Origin: Telmatospirillum siberiense
GTDB taxonomy: Bacteria; Pseudomonadota; Alphaproteobacteria; Rhodospirillales; Magnetospirillaceae
Assembly: GCF_002845745.1 (NCBI RefSeq)
Contig: NZ_PIUM01000034.1
Span: 1 to 64,000, forward strand
Reading direction: 5' to 3'
DNA length: 64,000 nucleotides
The notes under the pieces were generated by a model, which had not been told where the DNA came from, ran no database searches, and saw only the letters and a program-made list of their open reading frames with translations. Position numbers and translations under genes: made by a program. Positions 18,221 through 29,200 of the stretch are shown here, piece after piece; positions within the stretch are counted from its first letter, which is position 1; each line of letters starts with the position of its first letter.

Positions 18221-20254
18221 TTATGCGGGCTGCGCGGGGATCGCCGTTTCCGTCCATAGTCTCCGATCGGGGGCGATCGGCCGGAATGCATGGCGCTGGG
18301 CCAGCTTCTCCTGCCACCACGCCTGGTAATCCTTGACGGTCTGGATCTCCTCGCGCTCGTAGTCTTGCCGACAGCCCAACTCGTGATAGGCGTCGAGATT
18401 GGTCAGGTCGGGGCGTGGCAGCGTACCCGCCTGCAAGTCGGACCACATGCCCTTGTACAGCTTTTCCAATTCGCCGACGAGAAGGGGGGTGTCGAACAAC
18501 ACGCAGGAATCCCGTCCGGCGAGAAGCCGTTCCCGATAGCCCTGCAGCGTCGCCTTGTTTCTGCCGAGCGCGACGGCGCGGTCGACATATTCCTCGGGGG
18601 AGACGCAGATCAATTCGGGCATTCCGGCGGCATTGAGCAGGCTGCCGCAGACCCGCGAGGCGAAGGAACGTCCGCTCAGGGTCAGCATAGGAACGCCCAT
18701 CCACAAGGCGTCCGAAGCCGTCGTATGGGCACCATAGGGCGAGGTGTCGAGGAACAGGTCGGCCAGCGGATAACGGGCCAGATGATCGGCGTTCGCCTTC
18801 TTTTCGGCGAAGATCAACCGCTCGGGGGCGATACCGCGCTGGCTGGCGAAGGCGCGCAGATTTCCACGGGCGGTCTCGGTGCTGTCGAGCAGCCAGAGAA
18901 CGCTTCCCGGAACCCTGTCCAGGATCGTCAGCCAGCGTTCGAAGGTGAACCGCGTGATCTTGTGCGTGCCATTGAAGCTGCAATAGACCATCGCATCCTC
19001 GGGAAGATGGGCTTCCTGGCGCGACGGCGTATTGGGGGAGACGAGGCGCTTGCGGTCGTTAGGCTGGTAGCAGGGCAGGCGGACCACTTTTTCGGAATAG
19101 TAGATTTCGTTCTCCGGCGGAACGATCCAATCGTCGGCGATGATGTAGTGGTGATAGGGGCTCGCCATGCTGCCGGGAAAGCCCAGCCAATTGACGATGA
19201 TCGGCGCCGGACGCAGGGACAGAAGCTTGGTGCGGCCGTCCCTGGTGTACCCGTTGACGTCGACCAGGATCTGGATTCCGTCGTCGGCGATCCGGCGGGC
19301 GGCGGTGGCATCATCCAGATGGCTGATCGGAATCCAGTGGTCGACAGAGGATTTAATGCGTTCCTGCATGGGCTGCTCAGCCTGCGGTCCGCAATAATAG
19401 GCATAGACTTCGACCGCCTGCCGGTCGTGCAATCCGAAAACCTCGGCCATCAGATAGCCGATGGCATGTTCGCGCAAATCCGAAGACAAATAGCCGATGC
19501 GCAGGGGTTCCGACGGACGGCGTTCCCTTGCCGCCCAATGGGATCCGACGACCCCGGCCGCGGGGATGCCCACGTCGCGCCGGTTATAGTTCCAGTTGGT
19601 GGCCAACTGCATTATCGGATCATCGGTATAGACCGAGATGGAAAGCGGCGAGATGCCCGCCATCAGCGTTTCCCGGTCCACCCGGTCCCAGGGCGAGACG
19701 ATCGGCCATTTGCACTGGCGTTGGCGCAATGCGATGTAATGTTGAATGGCTTCCGGCTGCTCCCGGTCGATCTCGATGCTTTGGCGAAGCATGATTTCCG
19801 CCGGATCGTCCTGGTTGCCGCCTTCGAGAACCCGCGCCATCTGATTGAGCGCGATGGTCTTGTGGGCAATGGCGCCGCCATTGATCGCGGACAGTTTGTC
19901 CACGGCCGCGGACCACTGACGGACCGCCTTGTCGGCTGCCCCTTGCCGTTCGTAAACCCGGCCGAGATTGATATGGGAGGGTATGAATTCAGGATTATGC
20001 GCGACCGAGCGTTCAAGCTTGTCGGCCGCTCCCGCCAGATCGTTCGTGTCCATGAGGGCCACGCCGAAATTGAAGAGGACCGCGTAAAGAAGCGGATCAT
20101 CCTGATTGTGCTTAAGCCAGGTTTCGTAAAGCGAGACGGCGCCGGCCAAGCCATCCGTGGCTTTCAGTACTTCCACCGTCCGGGCTAACTCGACGACGCT
20201 GAGATTGCGCTTTTCCGCGCGTTTCAGCATGGACGCCAGGATCTCACTCCCCAT
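18221..20254 (-). CDS. TPR-GT41 O-linked GlcNAc transferase/SPINDLY-family glycosyltransferase
   Basis: A 677-residue cytosolic glycosyltransferase of the OGT/SPINDLY (GT41) family. Residues ~30-190 form TPR-like helices (PEFIPSHINLGRVYERQG...). Residues ~250-650 are the GT-B catalytic part: RIGYLSSDLREHAIGYL (His263), APIIVNWLGFPGSMAS (349-364), FNGTHKITRF (Lys432, equivalent in position to the UDP-contacting Lys of human OGT), and LDTSPYGAHTTASDALWMG (His510-Thr-Thr and Asp515), the family nucleotide-sugar signature. GAGAG lies 6 nt before the ATG. It starts 21 bp after the stop of the giant Thr/Ser-rich protein on the same strand, which suggests that protein as its acceptor (inference). 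Donor sugar (GlcNAc, Glc or Fuc) cannot be read from sequence. Confidence 0.93.
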   Translation of the reverse strand: MGSEILASMLKRAEKRNLSVVELARTVEVLKATDGLAGAVSLYETWLKHNQDDPLLYAVLFNFGVALMDTNDLAGAADKLERSVAHNPEFIPSHINLGRVYERQGAADKAVRQWSAAVDKLSAINGGAIAHKTIALNQMARVLEGGNQDDPAEIMLRQSIEIDREQPEAIQHYIALRQRQCKWPIVSPWDRVDRETLMAGISPLSISVYTDDPIMQLATNWNYNRRDVGIPAAGVVGSHWAARERRPSEPLRIGYLSSDLREHAIGYLMAEVFGLHDRQAVEVYAYYCGPQAEQPMQERIKSSVDHWIPISHLDDATAARRIADDGIQILVDVNGYTRDGRTKLLSLRPAPIIVNWLGFPGSMASPYHHYIIADDWIVPPENEIYYSEKVVRLPCYQPNDRKRLVSPNTPSRQEAHLPEDAMVYCSFNGTHKITRFTFERWLTILDRVPGSVLWLLDSTETARGNLRAFASQRGIAPERLIFAEKKANADHLARYPLADLFLDTSPYGAHTTASDALWMGVPMLTLSGRSFASRVCGSLLNAAGMPELICVSPEEYVDRAVALGRNKATLQGYRERLLAGRDSCVLFDTPLLVGELEKLYKGMWSDLQAGTLPRPDLTNLDAYHELGCRQDYEREEIQTVKDYQAWWQEKLAQRHAFRPIAPDRRLWTETAIPAQPA

Positions 20255-20275
20255 GATTTTCTCTCAAGTGCAAGA

Positions 20276-23200
20276 TTATGATGCGGCGGCCTGCACAGCG
20301 GCAAGCTGAACAGCGCTCATACTATTTAATTGGGTGGTTGTAAACGCGTCGATCTGCGTGACATTCAAGGCGTCAAGCTGGGTTACCGTCAACTCGCTGA
20401 TGATCGTCGTGGTCAATCCGCTGATCTGGGTCGTGGTCAATCCGCTCATCTGACCGGGCGTCAGTATCGATACCTCTTCCTCGGTCAGCGCGGCGAGCTG
20501 GGTTACCGTCAATCCGCCGACCTGGATGGCGTTCCCCAGGGCATCCACCGTCATTCCGCCGATCTGGGTCGAGGTCAGGGCGGCGAATTGCGTCGTCGTC
20601 AGGGCCTGTATTTCCGCGGTGGTGAGGTTGCTGATCTGGGTCAGCGTCAACGCGGCGATCTGGGTCGTGCTCAACGCCTCGATCTGGCTCGCGCTCAAAG
20701 CGCGGAGCTGGGTGCGAACCAGCTCGCCAAGCTGGGTCACGGTCAGTTCCTGAATTTCCGTATTGGTCAGATAGCCGATTTCGGTCACGGTCAGGCCGCC
20801 CAACTGTGTCGCCGTCAGGCCGCTGATCTGGGTCAGCGTCATCGATTCGATTTCCGTCTCGGTGAGACCCGCGATCGCCGTCGCCGACAAGGCGCCCATC
20901 TGGGTAGAGGTCAGCGCGGAGAACTGGGTGGCGGTCAGGCTGGCGATCTGGACCGACGTCAATCCGCTGATTCCTGTCGCGGACAGAGCGCCGATCTCGG
21001 TGGTGGTGAGGCTGGCGATCTCGGTGCTGGTCAAAGCCGCAATTCCCGTCGCCGAGAGACCGCTGAACTGGGTAACGGTGAGGGCGGCGATTTCGGTGGC
21101 CGTAAGGCTGCTGATCTCGGTGGAGGTCAGGGCGCCGATCTGCGTGGCCGTCAAGCCGGCGATCTGCGTCAGATTGAGGGTCGTGATCTGATCCGTGGTC
21201 AGGCCGGAAATTCCGTCGGACGACAAGGCTCCGATCTGTGTCGACGTCATGCTGTTGATCTGGGTCGTCGTCAGAGCGCCGACCTCGGTGCTGGTCAGGG
21301 CGCTGAGCTGCGTGGTGGTGAGCGCTGCCAGATCGGTGGTGCTGAGATTGGCGATCTGCGTGGTCGTCAGCGCGCGAATCTCGGTGTAGGTCAACCCGGC
21401 GATCTGGGTGGTGGTGAGGGCGGCGAGTTCGGTGATGGTCAGCCCGGCGACCGCCGTGGTCGACAGGGCGCCGATCTGTGTCGACGTCAGTCCCTTGAGC
21501 TGAGTGGTGGTGAGCGTGGCGATCTGCGTATCGGCCAAACCGGCGAGCGCCGTGGTCGATAGCGAGCCGATCTGCGTCCAGGTCAACGCTCCCAACTGCG
21601 TCGAGGTCAGTTCGGAAAGCTCGGTCGAACTCAACGCCTTCACCTGGGTGGTGGTCAGCTTGGACATTTCGGTGGTGGTCAGCCCACTGATCGCCGAGGA
21701 ACTCAATGCGGCGATCTCGGAGGTCGTCAGCCCGCTCAGCTGATCGGTGGTCAGATTGGTCATCTGGGTGGCGGTCAAGCCGCTGACGCCATCCGTGGAC
21801 AGTGCCGCGATTTGGGTCGAGCGCAGAACGGAGATCTGAGAGGTGGTCAGTGCCGCGACTTGGGTGCCGGCCAGCCCGGCCAGCCCGGTGTTGGAGATGG
21901 CGCCGATCTGCGTCGATGTCAGGCTGGCGATCTGAGTGGCGCTGAGGCCGCTGATGCCGCTCGTCGACAAGGCCGCCATTTGCTGGGTGGTGAGGCCGGC
22001 GAGCTGGGTGGTCGAGAGCGCCGCCACTTCCGTGGCGGTCAGTCCGCCGATACCCGTGGTGGAGAGCGCCGCCAGCTCGGTAGAGGTCAGGCTGGCGATT
22101 TGAGTGGCGGTCAGTCCGCTGACGCCGGTGGAGGACAGTGCCGCGATCTGCGTCGCCGCCAGGGAGGCGATCTGCGTAGAGGTCAGAGCGCCGACTTGCG
22201 TGGCGACCAGTTCGCCGATCTGGGTGGTGTTGAATCCGGCCAGCTCGGTGCTGGTCATGTCTTTGATCTGCGTGACCGTCAGGGCGCCCATCTGCGTGGC
22301 GGTCAGGGCGTGCATCTGGATGGTCGAGAGGGCCGCCAGTTGGGTATCGGTCAGCGCCGCGATGCCCGTGGTGGACAGCGCCGCCATCTGGGTCGACTTC
22401 AGAATGCCGAGTTGGGTGGTGGAAAGCACCGCCACCTGCGTATCGCGTAGAGCGGCCATTTCGGTGGCGGTGAAAGCCGACAACTGGGTGGTGGTCAGGC
22501 CACTGATTTCGGTGGTCGACAGCGATTGGATCTGTGTCGCCGTCAGTCCGGCGATTTGGGTGGTGGTCAGGCCGCTGATGGTCGTGGCCGATAGCGCCGC
22601 AAGCTGATCGGTACTCAGGGCACCCAGTTCCGTCGCCGTCAGAGCCGCGATTTGCGTCGATGTCAGACTGGCGATCTGTGTGGCGGTCAGGCCGCTGACG
22701 CCGGTGGTCGACAGGGCGGCGATCTGCGTGTTCGCCAGGGCGGCGATCTGTGTGGTGGTCAAGGCCGCCACCTGCGTGTCGGTCAGGCCGCTGATTTCCG
22801 TGGTCGTCAGCGACCCTATTTCGGTGGCGTTCAGGCTGTGGATCTGGGCGACGGAGAGGGCGCCGACCTGCCTGGTGGTCAGAGCGTGCAGCTGGGTATC
22901 CGTCAAGGCCTGGAGCTGGGTCGTCGTCAGGCCGCTGATGCCGGTGGTCGAGATGGCGGCCATCTGGGTCGCCGACAGAGTGTCGATCTGGGTGGTGGTG
23001 AGCGCCGCCACCTGCGTATCGGTCAGGGCGCCGATTTCCGTGGTGGTGAGCGCCGATATTTCGGTGGTGGTCAAGCCGGCCAACTGGGTGGAGGTCAGGG
23101 CGGCGATCTGGGTGGCGGTCAAGGTCTTGACCTGGGTGGTGGTCAGCGAGACGAGCTGAGTGGTGCTCATGCTGCTGATCTGATCGGAACTCAGCGCGTT

Positions 23201-26200
23201 GAGTTCCGTCTGCGTCAGGGCGCGGAGCTGGGTGGAGGTCAGCGTGGCCAGTTGATTGGCGCTGATGCCGCTGATGGCGGTGGTGGACAGCGCGGCGACC
23301 TGCGTTGCCGTCAGGGCGGCGAGTTGCGTCGTGGACAGCGCGGCGAGTTGCGTGTCGACCAGCCCGCTGATGCCGGTGGTGGTGAGCGCCGAAATCTCGG
23401 TGGTGGTCAGGGCGGCGAGCTGATTGACGGAAAGAGTGCCGACCTGGGTTGCCGTCAGCCCCTTTATCTGGGTCGAGGTGAGCGCCGTGATTTCGGCTGT
23501 CGTCAGGCCTCCGATGGCCGTTACCGACAGGGCGCCGACCTGCGTCGAGGTCAGGGTGGCGAACTGGGTGGCGGTGAATGCCGCGATCTGGGTATCGACC
23601 AGTCCATTGAGTTCGGTGGTCGTCAGCGACTGGATCTGGGTTATCGTCAATCCGCCCAGCTCGGTGGTGGTCAGGGCGCTGAGTTCCGTTGCCGTCAATC
23701 CCTGGATCTGGGTGGTCGTCAGCAGTCCGATCTGCGTCGAGGTCAGCGATGCCAGTTGTGTGGCGGTAAGAGCCGCCATCTGCGTGGCGGTGATCGCATT
23801 GAGTTGCGTCGTGGTCAGCGCCTGCAACTGTGTCGTGCTGAGTCCGCTGATGCCGGTGGTCGACAGGGCCGACATCTGATCGACCGTCAAGACCGCAAGC
23901 TGGGCGGGTGTCAGCGCTTCGACCTGGGTTGCGGTCAGGCCGCTGAGTTCGGTGGTGGTCAGGACGCCGATCTGTGTCGTGGTCAGACTGGCGAGTTGGG
24001 TGGTGGTGAAGGCGCCGACTTCGGTCGCCGTCAATGCCCCCAACTGCGTGGTGGTCAGTTTGGCGATCTGCGTGGCGCTCAAGCCATCGATGCCGGTGGT
24101 GGACAGCGCCGCCATCTGCGTGGCGGTCAGGGCTCCAAGCTGCGCATCCGACAGTTCCGAGACCTGCGTATCCGTCAATGCCGCGATCTCGGTGGTGGTG
24201 AGCGCGGCGATCTCGGTGGTGGTGAGCGCGGCCAGTTCCGTCGAGGTCAAAGCGGCAATCTGGGTGGTGGTGAGTTGTCTGACCTGAGTGGTGGTGAGCG
24301 AAGCCAGTTGGGTCGAGCTCAACTTTCCAAGCTGGTCCGAACTCAAAGCTGCCAGTTCCGTCCCGCTCAAGGCGCGGAGCTGCGTCGTCGTCAGATTGGC
24401 GAGTTGCGTCTGGTTGAGGCCGCTGATGCCGGCGGTGGACAGCGCGGCGATCTGCGTCGTCGCCATCGCGGCGATCTGCGTGGTGGTGAGCGCGGCCACC
24501 TGGGTGTCGACCAGTCCGCCGATACCGGTCGAGGTCATGGCGGAAATTTCGGTGGTGGTCAGGGCGGCGATCTGGGCGGTGGTCAGGGTGCCGACCTGGG
24601 TCGCCGTCAGGCCTTTCATCTGGGTGGTGGACAGCTCGGCGACTTCGGTGGCGCTCAAGCCGCCGATAGCCGTGGTGGACAGGGCGCCGATCTGCGTCGA
24701 AGAGAATGCCGCCAACTGGGTGGCGGAGAACACGGCGATCTGGGTGTCGTCGAGGCCGGCCAGTTCGGTGGTGGTGAGCGACTGGATTTGGGTAACCGTC
24801 AAACCTCCGATTTCGGTGGAGGTGAGAGCCGCCAATTCAGAGGTCGTCAGGCTTTGAATCTGCGTTGTGGTCAGAAGTCCGATCTGCGTTGCCGTCAGCG
24901 AGGCGAGCTGGGTGTTGGACAGCGCCGAGATCTGCGTCGTGGTGAGAGCGTTGAGCTGTGTCGTGGTCAGCGCCCGCAATTGCGTCGTGCTGAGGCCGTT
25001 GATGGCGGTGGTCGACAAGGCCGCCACCTGATCGGCCGAGAAGGCGGCCATCTGGGTCGCGGTCAGGGCTTCGATCTGTGTTTCGGCAAGACCGGCAAGT
25101 TCGGCGGTGGTGAGAACCTTGATCTGCGTCGTGGTGAGCGCGGCGACCTGGGTGGTGGTCAACGAGCCAAGATCGGTGGCGGTCAGCGCCGCCAGTTGGG
25201 TCGTGCTCAGCGCCGCCAGTTGGGTCGTGCTCAGGCCGTTGACGCCAGTGGTTGACAGCGCCGCGACCTGCGTCGTCGCCAGAACGGCGAGCTGCGTGGT
25301 CGACAGCGCCGCGATCTGCGTGTCGGTCAGAGCCCCGATTTCCGTCGCCGTCAGCGCCGCGATCTCGGTGGTCGTCAGTCCGGCGATTTGAGTCGAGCTT
25401 AAGGTGGCGATCTGCGTGGTCGACAGCGAGGCAACCTGGGTGGTTGTCAAAGAGGTCAGTTCGGTCGTCGTCAGGCTGCCCAACTGGTCCGAATCCAGGC
25501 TGTTGAGTTCGGTCGCCGTCAGGGCGCGAAGCTGGGTCGTGCTGAGGGATTGGAGTTGGGTGGTGCTGAGCCCCGTGATCGCGGTGGTGGTCAGCGCGGC
25601 GATCTGCGTCGAGGCCAGAACGCCGAGTTCCGTCGTGGTCAGGGTGGAGATCTGAGTGTCCGCCAAGCCGCTGATCGCGGTGGTGGTCAGCGCGGCGAGC
25701 TCGGTGGTGGTCAGGGAATCGACTTGGGCGGCGGTCAGCGCGCCGATCTGCGAAGACGTCAGCCCCTTAATCTGCGTGGTGGTGAGCGACGACAGTTCCG
25801 TGGCGGTCAATCCACCGATCGCCGAGGTCGAAAGGGCGCCGATCTGGGTCGATGTCAGGGCGGAAAGTTGCGTGGAACTCAATCCGGCGATTTGTGTATC
25901 GACCAGGCTGGCGATCTGGGTGGTGGTCAGCGCACCCAGCTGGGTCGAGGTCAACGCCGACAATTCGGTGGTGTTCAGCGACGCCAGTTGGGTGGTGCTA
26001 AACCCGGAGATCTGGGTGGTGGTGAGCGAAGCCAGATCGGTTGCGGTCAGGCTGCCCAGTTGGCCGCCGTCCAGCGCGCTCAGTTGGGTCGACGTCAAAT
26101 TGTGAAGCTGGGTGGTGGTCAGGGCGGTCAACTGGTCGGTGGTCAGTCCGCCGATCGCCGTGGTCGACAGCGCCGCCAGCTGGGTCGCCGACAGGGAGGC

Positions 26201-29200
26201 GATCTGGGTGGTGGTCAATGCCGCCATCTGCGTATCGGTCAGGGCGGCGATCTGCTTGGTCGACAGTTCCGAAAGCGCCGTGCTCGACAGTCCGCTGATC
26301 TGCGTGCTGGTCATTGCCGCCAGTTCGGCCGCAGTCAGGCCTTCCATCTGAGTGGTGGAAAGCGCGGCCAGTTCGGTGGCGGTCAATCCGCCGACGGCCG
26401 TGGCGGACAATGCTCCGATCTGCGTCGAGGTCAGGGTGGCGAGCTGGGTGGTGGACAGCAATTGCACTTGCGTGTCCGTCAGGCTCGCCATCTGAGTGGA
26501 CGTCAGAGCTCCCAATTGAGTGACGGTGAGCGACGCGATCTCGGTGGTGTTCAGCGCGGCGATCTGGGACGTCGTCAGCCCGGCGATTTGCGAGGTGTAA
26601 AGGGAGGCGAAGTTCGTCGTCGTCAGATTGGCAAGCTGTTCGGACGTCAGGCTGCCGATTTCCGTGGCGGTCAGTCCGTGCAGCTGAACGGTGGTCAACG
26701 CGGCCATCTGCGTATCGGTCAGACCGCCGATAGCCGTCGTTGACAGGGCGCCCAATTGGGTGGCGGTCAGCACGGCGAGCTGGGTGGTGTCCAGCGCGGC
26801 GACTTCCGTATCCGTCAATCCCTTCATTTGCGTCGTCGTTAGGGCGGCGAGATCCGTGTTCGTCAGGGAAACGAACTGGCTTGTCGTCATGGCGCCCAGT
26901 TGCGTGATGGTCAGGGCCTTCACCTGGGTGGTGGTGAAGGCCGCCAGTTCGGTGGCGGTCAAGCCGCCGATGGCCGTGGTGGAGAGCGCCGCGACCTGTG
27001 TCGCCGTCAAGCCGGAAAGCTGCGTGGTGGAAAGTGATGCAATCTGCGAATCGACCAGATTGCCGATCTGCGTCGCCGTCAGCGCGGCCAGTTGCGTCGA
27101 GGACAATGCCGACAGCTCGGTCGTGGTCAAGGTGGAGATCTGAGTCGCCGTCAGGCCCTTGATCTGCGTCGCGGTCAGGTTGGCGAGTTCGTCCGCCGTC
27201 AAATTGCCGAGTTGATCGGCGCTCAAGGCGCCGATTTCCGTGGCGGTCAGGGTGGAAAGCTGGGTGGCGGTGAGCGCGGCCAGTTGCGTGGCGGTCAGAC
27301 CGCTGATGCCGGCTGCGGAGAGGGCGCTGAACTGGGTCGAGGTGAAGGCGGCGATTTGCGTAACCGTCAGGCTAGCCACCTGCGTGTTGGTCAGCCCCTT
27401 CACCTGCGTCGTGGTCAACGCCGCCATTTCCGTGCTGGTCAGGGAGGCGAGCTGGTCGGAGGTCAATGCTCCGACCTGCGTCGCGGTCAGGCCTGAGATC
27501 TGGGTGGTGGTCAGCGCCGCCAATTCGGTCGCGGTCAGTCCTCCGACCGCCGTGGTGGACAGGGCGCCGATCTGCGTCGAGCTGAAGCCGGCGAGCTGGG
27601 TGATGGTGAGCGCGGCCATCTGAGTGTCGATCAGGCTGCCGACTTGTGTGGCCGTCAACGCTCCCAACTGGGTGGAGGAGAGCGAGGAGAGTTCCGTGGC
27701 GGTGAGAGATCCCACCTGCTTGGTCGTCAGTCCCTTGACCTGCGTGGTGGTGAGCGCCGCCAGATCCGCGGCCGTCAGATCGCTGAGCTGCCCGGTGCTC
27801 AAGGCGCCGATCTGCGTTGCCGTCAAACCGCGCAATTGCGTGGTGGAGAGGGAGGCCACCTGCGTATCGGTCAGTCCGCCGATTTCCGTGGTGGTGAGCG
27901 CCGCCAGTTGGGTGGCCGTCAGTACACTGAGCTGTGTGGTGGTAAGCTGACCGATCTGAGTGGCGGTCAGTCCGGCGAGCTGCGTCGTTGAGAACTTCGC
28001 GAGTTCGGTCGTCGTCAGGCCGCTGAGCTGATCGGATGTCAAACTCGCCAGTTCAGTGACCGTTAACCCCTTGATCTGCGTGGTGGTGAGCGCCGCGATT
28101 TCGGTTGCGGTCAGCGAACCGATGCCGGTGGTCGACAATGCACTGATTTGCGTGGGCGACAAGGCTCCCAATTGAGTGGAGCTGAGCGCCGCTACCTGGG
28201 TGTCTCCCAGGCTGGCAACCTGTGTGGTGGTCAGCGCGGCGATCTCAGTCGTGGTCAGGACGGTCAACTGATCGGTGGTCAGGGACGACACTTGCGTGGT
28301 CGTCAGCCCCTTGATTTGGGTGGTGGTGAGGGCTGCGAGCTCAGTGGTCGTCAAACTGCCCAATTGGTCGGTACTGAGAGCGGCGATCTGTGTTGACGTC
28401 AGACTGTAGATTTGCGTGGCCGTCAAGGCGGCGATCTGAGTGGTTGCCAATCCGCTGATCGCCGTTGCCGAGAGAGCTCCCAGTTCCGTTACGGTCATGT
28501 CGGCGATCTGGGTGGTGGTCATGGCGGCGATCTGGGCCGCGGTCATTCCCTTGATCTGGGTGGCGGTGAGGGCGGCGAGATTGCTGGTACTGATCTCGCT
28601 GAGTTGCGTCGCCGTCATGCTGCCGATTTGTGTCGCGGTCAATCCTCTGATTTGCGCGGTGGTGAGGACCGCCAGCTCGGTGGCGGTCAGGCCGCCGATC
28701 GCCGTGGTGGTCAGCGACGCCATTTGTGTCGAGGTCAGACCGGAAAACTGATCGGTCGTCAGGGCAGCAATCTGGGTGTCGGTCAGGCTGGCGATCTGGG
28801 TGGCTGTCATCGAACGCAACTGCGTCGAGGTCAGGGCGGCCAGTTCGCTGCTGGAGAGCGAGGCTACCTGTGTTGCGGTCAGTCCTCTCAGCTGGGTGGT
28901 GGTCAGCGCGGTCAGATCGGTGGAACTCAGATCGCTGAGCTGGGTGATGCTGAACGCCGCCATTTGGGTAGCGGTCACGCCGCGCAATTGCGTCGTCGTC
29001 AATGCCGCGATCTGGCTATCGCTGAGACCGCCAATTTCCGCGCTGGTCAGCGCCGAAATCTGGGTCGCCGTAAGCGCGGCGAGTTGGGTGGTCGACAGTG
29101 CCGCGATCTGGGTCGCCGTGAATCCCTTGATCTGGGTGGCGGAAAGCAGCGCCATCTCGGTGGTGGTCAGGCAACTGATCTGATCGGTGCTGAGTACGCC

